Below, piece by piece: positions 18,450 to 28,117 of a stretch of DNA of 64,000 nt. The position numbers and the translations under genes were made by a program. Numbering within the stretch: position 1 is the stretch's first letter; each line of letters opens with the position of its first letter. The stretch is from NCBI RefSeq assembly GCF_003850245.1, contig NZ_CP031015.1, positions 1,488,001 to 1,552,000 on the forward strand, written 5' to 3'. The notes below the pieces were generated by a model, which saw nothing but the letters and a program-made list of their open reading frames with translations, did not search any database and was not told the origin of the DNA. Source of the stretch: Microbacterium sp. ABRD28. GTDB lineage: Bacteria > Actinomycetota > Actinomycetes > Actinomycetales > Microbacteriaceae.

Positions 18450-18773
18450 TCAGCCGGGGCGTCCGTGCTCGCGCACGCGCTCCACGAGGGTCTGCCATGG
18501 TCCTTCCAGATCGGCATCGCCGAACTCGGCCTCACGATCGGCGCCGTGCGAGGTCGCGTGCACCCGCCAGCGGAATCGATCAGCTCCACGCGTCGGGCGC
18601 GGTGCCGCGTCCCAGGGGCAGGCGTCGATGAGAGGAAGCCAGGATGACGCGTCGTCGCCCTCGAGCTCTGCGCGCCATCGACGGGGGATGCCGGTGACAC
18701 CGCCGGTGCGCTCCACCAGGATCACCACGATCGCCTCCCCGCTGGGCCCGCCCCCGTCCGTCTGATCGCTCAT
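18450..18773 (-). CDS. Emfourin-like protease inhibitor
   Basis: 107-residue protein lying directly downstream of an M4 metallopeptidase on the same strand (34 bp gap). VVILVERTGGVTGIPRRWRAE and the later DRFRWRVHATSHG fit the protealysin-inhibitor emfourin family, whose genes sit next to protealysin-like protease genes. Emfourin binds the protease tightly, so the pair is probably a protease with its intracellular inhibitor. No signal peptide. ATG at 18773 is chosen because the longer frame runs into the intergenic region. Confidence 0.8.
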   Translation of the reverse strand: MSDQTDGGGPSGEAIVVILVERTGGVTGIPRRWRAELEGDDASSWLPLIDACPWDAAPRPTRGADRFRWRVHATSHGADREAEFGDADLEGPWQTLVERVREHGRPG

Positions 18774-18807
18774 CCCCGTCCACGATGCTCTCTCGGGGCC
18801 GAAGCGC

Positions 18808-19860
18808 CTACCCGGCGAGATCGACCCCGACGCCCGCCCAGGCGGCGCGAACGGCCGCTGCTTCTTCGGATGATCCACCGTACTCCGACTGGGCGGTGGC
18901 CACCGTCGCGGCGGCGAACTCGGAGAAGTCCGCGGTGGGGGAGAGAGTGCCCGACGTCAGGGCGAGGTACCACACGCGCCCCGCGCGCTCCCAGGCGTAA
19001 CCGCCGAGCGCGGTGGCGCACAGGTGGAATGCCCGGTTCGGGATGCCGGAGTTGATGTGGACGCCGCCGTTGTCATCGGCGGTCACGACGTAGTCGTCCA
19101 TGTGCCCCGGCTGCGGGTCGCGGCCGAGGATGTCGTCGTCGTACGCGGTTCCCGGCGCCGCGAGCGATCGCAGGGCCCGCCCCTGCACCGCGGGGGTGAA
19201 GATCCCCGCGCCGATGAGCCAGCTGGCCTCTTCGGCGGTCTGGTCGAGGTGGTGCTGCTCGACGAGCACGCCGAACACGTCGGCGAGCGATTCGTTCAGC
19301 GCGCCGGACTGGTCCTGGTATTCGAGGCCGCCGGCGGCCTCGATGACGCCGTGCGCGAGTTCGTGGGCGATGACGGTGAGCGAGCCGGTGAAGCCGGTGA
19401 ACACCTCGCCGTCGCCGTCGCCGAAGACCATGCGCTCACCGTTCCAGAAGGCGTTGTCGTAGTCGCGGCCGTAGTGCACGGTCGCCAGCAGCTGGCCGCC
19501 GTCACCGTCGATGCCGTTGCGGTCGAAGGCGTCCCAGAACGCGTCGAAGGTGATGCCGAGCCCGTCGAAGGCCTCGTCGACGGCGGCGTCACCGGTGGCG
19601 GGGTCGTCCTCGCCGCGCACGCGGCGACCGGGGAGCACCTCGCGACCGCCGGCATCGGAGATCGTGCGGTCGGGCGCGGGGGCGGTCTCGGCGGTGATCG
19701 TGCCGTCATCGCCGATGGACAGGCGCAGCCGACTCCGGGTGATGCGGTACGGCGGGGTGGCCTGCAGGGTGGCGCGCGCCGCGGCGGCCGCGTGGGCGAA
19801 GGTCGGCTCGTTCACGGAGGCGATCCGGGCGAGGAGATAGGGAGGGATGATCGCGCGCAT
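18808..19860 (-). CDS. M4 family metallopeptidase, protealysin-like
   Basis: Thermolysin-fold zinc protease of 350 residues. The zinc motif HELAH is at about 166-170, the third ligand Glu190 in NESLADVFG, and a C-terminal His in HINSGIPNRAFHLC. The N-terminus MRAIIPPYLL matches the PPxL element in the short propeptide of protealysin-like peptidases. There is no secretion signal, in keeping with that group, whose members act intracellularly or are exported by unknown routes. ATG 19860 is preferred to the in-frame GTG further up because it places the PPYLL motif properly. Followed by its probable inhibitor gene. Confidence 0.88.
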   Translation of the reverse strand: MRAIIPPYLLARIASVNEPTFAHAAAAARATLQATPPYRITRSRLRLSIGDDGTITAETAPAPDRTISDAGGREVLPGRRVRGEDDPATGDAAVDEAFDGLGITFDAFWDAFDRNGIDGDGGQLLATVHYGRDYDNAFWNGERMVFGDGDGEVFTGFTGSLTVIAHELAHGVIEAAGGLEYQDQSGALNESLADVFGVLVEQHHLDQTAEEASWLIGAGIFTPAVQGRALRSLAAPGTAYDDDILGRDPQPGHMDDYVVTADDNGGVHINSGIPNRAFHLCATALGGYAWERAGRVWYLALTSGTLSPTADFSEFAAATVATAQSEYGGSSEEAAAVRAAWAGVGVDLAG

Positions 19861-19894
19861 GGCGACCACGCTAACGCTCACCTCCGACGCCGGG

Positions 19895-20691
<797 letters not shown>

Positions 20692-20695
<4 letters not shown>

Positions 20696-21483
20696 GGCGT
20701 CCTCCCCTCGGGGCGCCAGAGCGTGGCGGTGGCGTCGCGGAGGAGACCGCGCGTGACGGGCGACGCGGGGTTGCGCAGGATCGTGGCCACCGGGCCCGCC
20801 TCCACGACCCGTCCGTCTTCGAGGACCACGGCGTCGGTGGCGACCTGGGACAGCACGGCGAGATCGTGGGTGATGAAGATCAGCGACATCCCGTCAACGG
20901 AGACGAGGGTGCGGAGAAGCTCGAGGATCTCGGCCTGGATCGTGACGTCCAGTGCGGTGGTGGGTTCGTCGGCGATGAGCAGGCGGGGCCGGCAGGCGAG
21001 GGCCATCGCAATCGCGACCCGCTGGCGCTGTCCGCCGGAGAGCTGGTGCGGGTAGCGCCCCACGATGCGTTCGGGCTCGGGCAGGGCGACGCGCGCCGCC
21101 TCGGCGACGGCCCGTGCCGCGGCATCCTTGCGGGTCGCCCTCTCGTGGATGCGCACCGCCTCGGCGATCTGCCGACCGACCGTGCGGATCGGGTTCAGCG
21201 CCGTCCGCGGTTCCTGGAAGACGATGCCGATCTCGTCGCCGCGGAGTTCGGCGAGCTCGCGCTCGCGAAGACCGATGAGCTCGCGGCCGTTCCAGCGCAC
21301 GCTCCCCGACGCCGTCGCGCCGTCGGGGAGGAGCCCGAGGATCGCCAGTGCCGTGAGCGACTTCCCCGACCCCGACTCGCCGATGAGCCCCACCCGCGCG
21401 CCGCTCGGCACCTCGAACGAGATGCCGTCCACGACCCGTCGGCCGTTGATCTCGACGACGAGGTCCCTCACCGACAGACTCAT
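20692..21483 (-). CDS. Peptide/nickel ABC transporter ATP-binding protein (DppD/OppD type)
   Basis: 263-residue ATPase with Walker A ([11 protein letters not shown]), signature ([15 protein letters not shown]) and Walker B ([14 protein letters not shown]), and the [18 protein letters not shown] segment typical of DppD/OppD. It is shorter than the usual 320-330 residues and ends soon after the ATPase core, so the C-terminal oligopeptide_HPY extension with its cysteines is missing. Starts at 21483 within the 3' end of the permease gene and overlaps DppF by 4 bp. Confidence 0.9.
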
Positions 21484-22358
21484 GCGACCACCTCGGGCAC
21501 ATGCGTCCGCGCGCGGCGGGCCGACCCGCCGCGGCGGGAGAGGGTCGGGTCGGTGGCGTCGCGGATGCCGTCGCCGAGGAGGTTCAGCCCGAGGACCGTG
21601 AGGGTGATCGCGAGGCCCGGCCACAGCACCGAAAGGGGATACACGGTGAGGTATTGCTGAAGCTCCGCCAGCAGCAGCCCCCACGACGGCTCGGTCGGGG
21701 GCGCGCCGAAGCCGAGGTACGACAGACCCGCCTCGGCGAGGACGGCCACGGCCATGCCCCACGACAGCTGCACGATGAACACCGGCGCGACGTTCGGCAG
21801 CAGGTGGCGGACGAGGTTCTGCGCGGGGGTGAGGCCCGAGGCGCGGCCCGCGAGCACGAAGTCGCTCTGCAGCACGCGCCGGAGCTCGGGTCGCGTGACG
21901 CGGGCGATGTTCACCCCGAAGCCGATGCCCACGGCCCAGATCACGACCCAGAGCGACCCGCCCCAGACGGCCGAGATCATCATCGCGATGAGGAGCACCG
22001 GGAAGGCGATGAGGATGTCGACGGCCACCGCCACCGTCTCCCGCACCCAGCGGCGGGTGAGGGCGCCGAGCGCGGCGAGGGCGAGCCCGAGCACGGTGGC
22101 CACGAGGCCCGCGCCGACCGCGACGACGACCGTCGTCCGCGACCCGGCGATGAGGAGGCTGAGGATGTCACGGCCGGTGCCGTCGGTGCCGAGGACGTGC
22201 GGCCACCCGGGCGGCGCCCAGCGGTTCGGGATGTCGACCTGTTGCGGGTCGAACGGCGTCCACACGAGCGACACCGCGGCGGTGAGGAGGATGACGGCGA
22301 CGACGATGAGACCGAAGCGGCCGGTCGACAGCGCCCAGAGTCGTCGGAAGGCGCTCAT
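21480..22358 (-). CDS. Peptide ABC transporter permease (DppC/OppC type)
   Basis: 292-residue inner-membrane permease with an N-terminal TM, the HVLGTDGTGRDILSLLIAGSR segment typical of DppC, and the EAA loop near LSYLGFGAPPTEPSWG. About six TM helices. Pairs with the DppB-type permease to form the channel. ATGA overlaps at both ends of the gene show tight translational coupling. Confidence 0.92.
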   Translation of the reverse strand: MSAFRRLWALSTGRFGLIVVAVILLTAAVSLVWTPFDPQQVDIPNRWAPPGWPHVLGTDGTGRDILSLLIAGSRTTVVVAVGAGLVATVLGLALAALGALTRRWVRETVAVAVDILIAFPVLLIAMMISAVWGGSLWVVIWAVGIGFGVNIARVTRPELRRVLQSDFVLAGRASGLTPAQNLVRHLLPNVAPVFIVQLSWGMAVAVLAEAGLSYLGFGAPPTEPSWGLLLAELQQYLTVYPLSVLWPGLAITLTVLGLNLLGDGIRDATDPTLSRRGGSARRARTHVPEVVA

Positions 22359-23305
22359 GCGGCCTCCCGCTGCCGGGGGTCGAGGAGGCGGTGGACGAGG
22401 TCGACGAGGAAGCCGACGAGGAGCACGAAACCGGTGAGGATCAGCAGTTCGCCCTGCACCATCGGCAGATCACGGGCGTCGACGTCATTCACCAGCATCC
22501 GTCCGATCCCGGGCAGGCTGAACAGCTGCTCGATGATCACGGCGCCGACGACGATGCCGGCCACCTGGAGACCCAGCACCGAGATCACCGACAGACCGAC
22601 GTTCGGCAGCCCGTGCCGGATCAGGGCGGCGTTGCGGGTGAGGCCCTTGGCTGCGGCGGTGCGCACGTAGTCCTGCCCGATCGCTTGGAGGGTGGCGCTC
22701 CGCACGAACCGCAGCAGCATCGCCCCCTCGATGATGCCGATCGTGAGCGCGGGGAGGATGAGGGCCCGGAGGGCGTCGACGGGCTGGCTCCAGCCACCCC
22801 TGGGGAAGCCCTGGGCGGGGAGCCAGCCGAGCCACACCGCGAAGACCACGACGAGCATCATCCCCGCCCACACCACGGGCACCGCGGCGAGGGCCTGGGC
22901 CCCGACGCTCAGCGCGGTGCCGTCGGCGCGTCCGCGGCGGAGGGCCGAGAGCACGCCGAGCGGGACGCTGACGGCGAGGGCGAAGAGGAGGGACAGGATG
23001 CCGAGGGGCACCGTCACGCGGGCCTTCTCGGCGAGCTCGGCGGTGACCGTCAGGCCCGTGTAGAGCGACGTGCCGAGATCGCCCCGGAACACCCCGCCGA
23101 TCCAGTCGACGTACTGCGCCCACAGCGGTGCGTTCAGCCCGAGGCTCTCCCGGATCGCGGCGACCTGCTCGGGGGTGCCGTTCGTGCCGGCGATCTGCTG
23201 TGCGACGTCTCCGGGGAGGACGCGCAGGGTGAGGAAGATGAGCGCGCTGGCCACGAACAGCCCCAGCAGTAGCAGGGCTCCCCGGGTCAGCGCGTACCGG
23301 ATCAC
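22355..23305 (-). CDS. Peptide ABC transporter permease (DppB/OppB type)
   Basis: 316-residue permease with N-terminal TM (GALLLLGLFVASALIFLTL), the LGLNAPLWAQYVDWIGGVFRGDLG periplasmic segment, and C-terminal EQLFSLPGIGRMLVNDVDARDLP, all typical of DppB. About six TM helices. Start is GTG at 23305, overlapping the TGA of the binding-protein gene. Confidence 0.92.
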   Translation of the reverse strand: MIRYALTRGALLLLGLFVASALIFLTLRVLPGDVAQQIAGTNGTPEQVAAIRESLGLNAPLWAQYVDWIGGVFRGDLGTSLYTGLTVTAELAEKARVTVPLGILSLLFALAVSVPLGVLSALRRGRADGTALSVGAQALAAVPVVWAGMMLVVVFAVWLGWLPAQGFPRGGWSQPVDALRALILPALTIGIIEGAMLLRFVRSATLQAIGQDYVRTAAAKGLTRNAALIRHGLPNVGLSVISVLGLQVAGIVVGAVIIEQLFSLPGIGRMLVNDVDARDLPMVQGELLILTGFVLLVGFLVDLVHRLLDPRQREAA

Positions 23306-24810
23306 TCGCTCTTGGTCAGCTCTGAGAGATCGAGGCGGGCGTTGACGTTGTCAGCCGGCATCCCGTCGATCCCGGTGGCCACCGCACTGACCCCTGCCCA
23401 GTTGTAGAGCCAGTCGGCGGCGGCATCCTCGGCGACGATACGCGCGGCCTCGGCGAGGAGGGCGTCGGCCTCCGCCTCATCCGTGGCACGCAGCGACTGC
23501 TCGTAAAGATCTTGCACTTCGGGGTTGTCGTAGGTGAAGTAGTAGTCGGGGTTCGCCCAGTTCTCGAAGTCGCGGGGCTCGGCGTGGTTGACGTAGCTGA
23601 GCTCGTAGTCCTTGTTCGTGTACACGTCGTTGACCCACACGCCGAAGTCGACCGCGTCGACCTCGAGGGTGATGCCGACCTCGTTGAGGTTCGACACCAA
23701 GATCTGCGGGATCGTCGTGCCGTAGAACGAGGGGATGGTGAGGGTCAGCTCGAGGTCGTCGACCCCTGCTTCCTCCAGCAGCGCGCGCGCTGCCTCGGGA
23801 TCGTACGGCGCCGTGTCGCTGAGGTCCTCGTAGCCGGGGTCGGGCTCGGGGATGGGGCCGTACAGGGTCTGGCCGGCACCGACCGCCTCGACGATGGCGT
23901 CGTGATCGATCGCCTGACGGATCGCCTGGCGAACGCGCTGGTCGTCGAGGGGTGCGGCCGTGCTGTTCATCGCCAGCACGCTCTTGTCGGTGGCGGTGCC
24001 GAGAACGACGGTCCAGTCGCCGTTCTGCTCGATCTGCTCGGTGAGGTTCGGATCGAACCCGGTGAGCACGTCCACTTCGCCCGCGGCCGCGGCGTTCACC
24101 GCGGCTTGGTCCTCGGCGATGTACTGGAAGACCACTTCGCCGACGCCCGCGGCGTCGCCCCAGTAGGCGTCGTTGCGGGTGAGGGTGATGCTCGCCCCCT
24201 GCTGCCACTCCTCGAGGACGAACGGCCCGGTGCCGTTGGCCGCCGTCTGGTAGTCGACGGTGTCGCCCTCCTTGAGGATGATCCCGGCGCGGCCGGTGAG
24301 GTTCCACAGCAGGCTCGAGTCGGGCTGCGCGAGCGTGAGAGTGACGGTCTGCCCGTCGGCGGTGATCGACGACACGTTCGCCAGACGGGCGGAATCGGCC
24401 CACTCGGGGGTGTCCTTGCGGGTCTGCAGCGACCACACCACATCCTGCGCGGTCAGCTCCTGACCGTCGTGGAAGGTGACGCCCTCCTCGAGGGTGAAGG
24501 TGTACGTCAGGCCGTCGTCCGAGACCTCCCAGTCGCTGGCGAGCGCCGGGACGATCTCCTGGTCGGTGGTCCGCGACACCAGGCCCTGGTAGACGTTGTC
24601 GATGAGCACCTGGTCGAGGGCCGCGCCGGTGGTCTGGCGGATGTCGAGGTTGCCGGGCTCGAGCACGAGGCGGATCGCGACCGAGGCATCGGGGTTCGGC
24701 TCGCCTGTCGCGCCCGTCGGACCCGGGTCGGCGGTGGAGGTGCATCCGGCGAGCACGAGGGCGGACGCGGCGAAGAGTGCGGTGGCGGCGAGGGCCGTGC
24801 GGCGAAGCAT
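23302..24810 (-). CDS. Peptide ABC transporter substrate-binding lipoprotein (SBP_bac_5)
   Basis: 502-residue extracytoplasmic solute-binding protein, family 5 (DppA/OppA). The signal peptide ends in the lipobox LVLAGC, so it is a lipoprotein anchored outside the membrane. FTLEEGVTFHDGQELTAQDVVWSLQ and FNGTGPFVLEEW-like segments are characteristic. It is the first gene of the operon and defines specificity, probably peptides or another family-5 ligand. AAAGGA precedes the ATG. A TAGGCT -10-like hexamer (minus strand, 24886-24891) would give a leader of about 65-70 nt containing a hairpin. Confidence 0.93.
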   Translation of the reverse strand: MLRRTALAATALFAASALVLAGCTSTADPGPTGATGEPNPDASVAIRLVLEPGNLDIRQTTGAALDQVLIDNVYQGLVSRTTDQEIVPALASDWEVSDDGLTYTFTLEEGVTFHDGQELTAQDVVWSLQTRKDTPEWADSARLANVSSITADGQTVTLTLAQPDSSLLWNLTGRAGIILKEGDTVDYQTAANGTGPFVLEEWQQGASITLTRNDAYWGDAAGVGEVVFQYIAEDQAAVNAAAAGEVDVLTGFDPNLTEQIEQNGDWTVVLGTATDKSVLAMNSTAAPLDDQRVRQAIRQAIDHDAIVEAVGAGQTLYGPIPEPDPGYEDLSDTAPYDPEAARALLEEAGVDDLELTLTIPSFYGTTIPQILVSNLNEVGITLEVDAVDFGVWVNDVYTNKDYELSYVNHAEPRDFENWANPDYYFTYDNPEVQDLYEQSLRATDEAEADALLAEAARIVAEDAAADWLYNWAGVSAVATGIDGMPADNVNARLDLSELTKSE

Positions 24811-24854
24811 GTGATTCCTTTCGGGACGGCACCCGGGGGAGGGGGATGCCGGCA

Positions 24855-24872
24855 GGCTCGCCCGAGCGAGCC
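24855..24872 (-). promoter_or_regulatory. Hairpin in the 5' leader of the peptide-transport operon
   Basis: GGCTCGC and GCGAGCC form a perfect 7-bp stem with a 4-nt loop, lying between the putative -10 (24886-24891, minus strand) and the start codon at 24810. It could shape the leader or stop read-through from the hydrolase gene ending at 24944. Neither role can be settled from sequence. Confidence 0.4.
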
Positions 24873-24943
24873 GTGGTGCGGATACAGCCTAGGGAACCGC
24901 CGGGAACCCTGCCGAACCCGCTACCCGGAACGCAACAGAAGCG

Positions 24944-25906
24944 TTAATCCTTCCCGGCGGCCCGTCGGACTTCGGCGGCCAGGGCGACGGGGGCGTCCTC
25001 CTGCAGATTGTGGCCGCCGGCGAGAGTGAGGACGGATGCCGCGGGCACACGCTCGCGGAAGACCTCGGCGTCGGCGTCGGTGACGTAGCCACGCTCGCCC
25101 CGGATCAGCTGGAGCGGAGCGCGGACGGCGGCGAGGTCTTCCCATCCCGCCTCACCGAGCACGGCAGCCACGGCATCGCTCCCCGCGCCCGCGTCGGCGT
25201 CGGTGGCGGGCCGGTCGCCCCCGTCGGAGGCGGCGGCCGCGATGTGGGCGAAGTGGTGCTTCCACTCCACCCGCCCGTCGGCGCGGATGCGCGAGTTGAA
25301 GTACACCCCCCGCGCCGCCTTCTCGCGCGTACCGCCGCCGAGTCCGAATGCCATGGCCTTCTCGACGAGCTCGTCGCGGTCGGCCCAATCCGTGGGCCCG
25401 GCGAAGAACCGGCGGATCTGTGCGGCCCCGGCGTTCGGATCGAGGCCCGGGGTGATGTCGATCACGACGAGGCGCTCGACGAGGTCGGGGCGAGCGGCGG
25501 CGACGGCAGCGGCGGTGAGACCCCCGAGGGACTGTCCGACCAGCACCTGCGGACGATCGGTCCAGGCGGTCATCGCCGTGGCGACGTCGGGTGCCAGCAT
25601 CCGTCCGACATAGGCGGCGTCGGCGCGCCACGACGAATCGCCGTGTCCGGGCAGGTCGATCGCGAGGGCCGGAAGACCGAGGGCGATGACGGTGGTGTCC
25701 CAGGTGTGGGCGTTCAGCCCCGCACCGTGGAGGAAGGTCACCACGGGTCGGTCACCGGGGGAATCGAACCACCACCGCAGTCCGCTGACGACCCGACCGT
25801 CGGGAAGGTCGATCCGACGGCGCTCACCGTGGGGGAGCGGGCCCGGCAGACCGGCGTCGGCCGCCTGGGCGGGGAGGAATGAGAACTCATCGGCGGGTTC
25901 GGTCAC
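24944..25906 (-). CDS. Alpha/beta hydrolase
   Basis: 320-residue alpha/beta-hydrolase-fold protein. HGAGLNAHTWD forms the oxyanion region, nucleophile Ser126 is in VGQSLGG, and the likely catalytic His is in LAGGHNLQED. No signal peptide. Starts with GTG at 25906 (VTEPADEFSF); the longer open frame upstream is antisense to the AhpD-like gene and rejected. Substrate unknown: esterases, epoxide hydrolases and haloperoxidase-like enzymes share this pattern. Confidence 0.85.
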   Translation of the reverse strand: MTEPADEFSFLPAQAADAGLPGPLPHGERRRIDLPDGRVVSGLRWWFDSPGDRPVVTFLHGAGLNAHTWDTTVIALGLPALAIDLPGHGDSSWRADAAYVGRMLAPDVATAMTAWTDRPQVLVGQSLGGLTAAAVAAARPDLVERLVVIDITPGLDPNAGAAQIRRFFAGPTDWADRDELVEKAMAFGLGGGTREKAARGVYFNSRIRADGRVEWKHHFAHIAAAASDGGDRPATDADAGAGSDAVAAVLGEAGWEDLAAVRAPLQLIRGERGYVTDADAEVFRERVPAASVLTLAGGHNLQEDAPVALAAEVRRAAGKD

Positions 25907-25957
25907 GCGGCCATTCTGCCTCAGGCCCGCTCGCGGCCGCGCGGGTAGGCTGACGCC

Positions 25958-26443
25958 ATGACCGCGGAACAGCGCGTACACCTGGCGAAGTCGGCTCCCC
26001 CCGCCTACAGCTCGCTCGCGGGCCTGGCGAAGCAGGTCGGGGCGATCGCGGCCGAGGCCGGCATCGATGACCGCCTCAAGGAGATCGTGCAGATCCACGT
26101 GTCCCAGCTCAACGGCTGCGCCTACTGCGTTCGCGTGCACGTGGAGAAGGGGGTGAAGGCGGGGCTCGACGCCGACGTCGTCGCGCAGATCGCCACGTGG
26201 CGTGACTCGGGCGTCTTCTCCGAGCGCGAGCGGGCCGGGCTCGAGCTGGCCGAGGCCTTCACCTTCATCCACGACGACGGGATCCCCGACGACGTCTACG
26301 ACCGTGTCGGGGGTGTCCTCAGCGAGGCCGAGTACGTCGCCCTCAGCTGGATCCTCATCTCCATCAACGCCTTCAACCGCCTCGCCATCGCCGGGCGGTA
26401 CCCGGTTGCGTCGCGGGAGACCAGCGCGGCGACCTCGCGATGA
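25958..26443 (+). CDS. Carboxymuconolactone decarboxylase (AhpD-like) family protein
   Basis: 161-residue helical AhpD-fold protein with the redox/proton-relay motif NGCAYCVRVH (Cys54, Cys57, His61), typical of alkylhydroperoxidase-like members. Likely a peroxidase-type or electron-transfer protein rather than a true decarboxylase. TAGGCT at 25946-25951 lies 6 nt before the ATG, suggesting a leaderless transcript. The stop overlaps the phosphatase gene start (ATGA). Confidence 0.85.
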   Translation: MTAEQRVHLAKSAPPAYSSLAGLAKQVGAIAAEAGIDDRLKEIVQIHVSQLNGCAYCVRVHVEKGVKAGLDADVVAQIATWRDSGVFSERERAGLELAEAFTFIHDDGIPDDVYDRVGGVLSEAEYVALSWILISINAFNRLAIAGRYPVASRETSAATSR

Positions 26444-27207
26444 CCTCGGACGACCCGCACGTCCCCGGCAGCGTCAACCTCCGCGACACCGGGGGGCTCC
26501 CGGCCGGTCGCGGCACGACGCGATCCGGCGTCCTCTTCCGGTCGGGGAATCTCGCCCAGCTCCACGACGACGGTGTGGCGGCGCTCGGTCGCCTGGGCAT
26601 CCGGACCATCGTCGACCTCCGCGCCGACGACGAGGTCGCCCACGCCCCGAGCCGCGTGGGTTCGCTCGGGGTCACCACGGCCCATGTGCCGCTCTTCCTC
26701 GGCTCGGTGACCTCGTTCTTCACCCAGGACATGAGCCTGTCCGACATGTACCGCTCGCTCGCCGAGGAATCGGGTGAGCAGATCGTGACCGCGATCCGCG
26801 CCATCCTCGGTGATCCCCCCGCCCTGGTCCACTGCACGGTGGGGAAGGATCGCACGGGGGTCACCGTCGCCATCGCGCTCGCCGCGGCGGGCGTCGACCG
26901 CGAGGCGATCATCGCCGACTACGCCCGCACCGAGGGCCTGCTGCCCGAGTGGCGCAACCGCGACATCGTGGCGCGGCTGAAGCAGCGGCATCCCGAAGCC
27001 GTTCACCTGGAGGAACTGGCCACCCGCTCGCCGGCGCCGGTGATGCGCGCGTTCCTCGACGACCTCGACGAGCGATACGGGTCGGTGGCCGGCTTCCTCG
27101 TCGCGCACGGGCTCGGCGAGGACGAGGTACGGCGGCTCCGCGAGGTTCTCGTGGAGGAGGCGAGGGGCGCCTCCGAGAAAGACCTCGCATCGAACGACTC
27201 AGGTTAG
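26440..27207 (+). CDS. Tyrosine-protein phosphatase, PtpB/DSP family
   Basis: 255-residue protein with P-loop HCTVGKDRTG (Cys132 nucleophile, Arg138), the HCxxGKDR(T/A)G form of MptpB-like phosphatases that act on phospho-Tyr/Ser/Thr and phosphoinositides. The N-terminal NLRDTGGL and LFRSGNLAQL, IRTIVDLRADDE are also typical. Cytoplasmic, no signal. Coupled to the AhpD-like gene by ATGA. Target proteins unknown. Confidence 0.88.
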   Translation: MTSDDPHVPGSVNLRDTGGLPAGRGTTRSGVLFRSGNLAQLHDDGVAALGRLGIRTIVDLRADDEVAHAPSRVGSLGVTTAHVPLFLGSVTSFFTQDMSLSDMYRSLAEESGEQIVTAIRAILGDPPALVHCTVGKDRTGVTVAIALAAAGVDREAIIADYARTEGLLPEWRNRDIVARLKQRHPEAVHLEELATRSPAPVMRAFLDDLDERYGSVAGFLVAHGLGEDEVRRLREVLVEEARGASEKDLASNDSG

Positions 27208-27217
27208 GCAACCCTTC
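27199..27217 (+). promoter_or_regulatory. DtxR/IdeR-like iron box overlapping the promoter of the SIP gene
   Basis: Starting at 27199 the 19 bases match the DtxR/IdeR consensus TTAGGTTAGGCTAACCTAA at 14 of 19 positions by eye. It overlaps the likely -35 (TTAGGC, 27204-27209), with -10 TATAGT at 27226-27231 (16-nt spacing). This is the classical position for iron-dependent repression. Downstream is a siderophore-interacting-protein domain, which fits. Confidence 0.7.
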
Positions 27218-27240
27218 CTCGGCGGTATAGTGAAAGGGCC

Positions 27241-27717
27241 ATGTCGAAGATCGCCCCGTCGCCCACCGAGCACAACACCGCTGCCTGCCGCTCATCGCGG
27301 CACACGCGCGTGCAGCACGTGATCGCCGCCGACGAAGCGTCGCTCGTCGAGCTCGAGACGCTCCTGGCGACCCTCCCGCTGTGCTCGACCGGACGGGTGT
27401 TCATCGAGATCCCCGACGACGCCGCGCGCCGCGACATCGCCGTTCCGCCGAGGATGGTGCTCACCTGGCTCGACCGCTCGCGCCGCAGCGGCGCACCCGG
27501 CACGGGTCGTGGCTGCACCTCGGGCGAGGCCCTGTCTCGCGCGGTGATCGCGTGGGCCGACGAGATGCTCTGCGACGACGGCGACGCCACGCGCATCCAT
27601 CTTCTCGGCGGCTACCTCGGGACCGTCGACATCGTCGAACACCTCACCGGGGTGCGCGAGATCGACCCCTCGCACATCCACACCCCGGCTCGCTACGGTC
27701 TCAGCTCCGCGCGCTGA
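27241..27717 (+). CDS. Short SIP-domain protein (siderophore-interacting protein C-terminal domain)
   Basis: 158-residue protein corresponding to the SIP (NAD-binding) half of siderophore-interacting ferric reductases: HVIAADEASLVELETLLATLP, VFIEIPDDA, and a C-terminal LLGGYLGTVDIVEHLTG. The FAD-binding barrel of full-length ViuB/FscN proteins (about 250-300 residues) is absent, so it may act with a partner or be regulatory. Expression is probably iron-repressed through the box at 27199-27217. The TATAGT to ATG distance is 9 nt, giving a near-leaderless mRNA. The last 17 bases overlap the convergent gene. Confidence 0.8.
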   Translation: MSKIAPSPTEHNTAACRSSRHTRVQHVIAADEASLVELETLLATLPLCSTGRVFIEIPDDAARRDIAVPPRMVLTWLDRSRRSGAPGTGRGCTSGEALSRAVIAWADEMLCDDGDATRIHLLGGYLGTVDIVEHLTGVREIDPSHIHTPARYGLSSAR

Positions 27718-28117
27718 CGCGCTCGGGCCGGCGGGGGAGATAGCGGCCGTCCTCCAGGCCCGCCTGGACCTCGAAGCGGTTGCGCAGCGGATCACGCCCC
27801 GCCAGCAGATACAGCACGGGCATGAGGAACCCGTACCGGCGCCACTGGCGCTTGTGCACCGCCTCGTGTCGGAGGAGCCGGTCGTCGACGGTGCCCGTGC
27901 CGGTGAGGAAGCAGTCGCCGACGCACACTCCGCCTCGCGCGAAGGTCCAGTTCGGCATGCCGCGGAAGACGAGCAGCCCGCCCCGGCGCTCGACCCTGCC
28001 CGTGCTCCACAGCGCGCCCCACACGCGGCCGAGGGCGCACCCGTAGAGGTACCCGAGATAGCTGAACGGCGAGTCGAGAAGCAGGGACGGGATGAACCGG
28101 TCGGGGTCGTCGCTCAC
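27701..28117 (-). CDS. Hypothetical protein with HEAVH motif
   Basis: 138-residue protein of unknown function. It contains VDDRLLRHEAVHKRQWRRYG, an HExxH motif of the kind seen in small zinc-dependent peptidase-like proteins, and a short hydrophobic stretch (YGFLMPVLYLLAG). A third zinc ligand is not obvious. Its ATG overlaps the stop of the arginase-like gene (ATGA) and its 3' end overlaps the SIP gene by 17 bp. A homologous family of small actinobacterial proteins exists, but its function is not known to me. Confidence 0.7.
   Translation of the reverse strand: MSDDPDRFIPSLLLDSPFSYLGYLYGCALGRVWGALWSTGRVERRGGLLVFRGMPNWTFARGGVCVGDCFLTGTGTVDDRLLRHEAVHKRQWRRYGFLMPVLYLLAGRDPLRNRFEVQAGLEDGRYLPRRPERVSARS

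Noticed and set aside
24944..26272. 442-residue version of the alpha/beta hydrolase
   Set aside because: The extra N-terminus is antisense to the AhpD-like gene; the GTG at 25906 gives the normal fold start.
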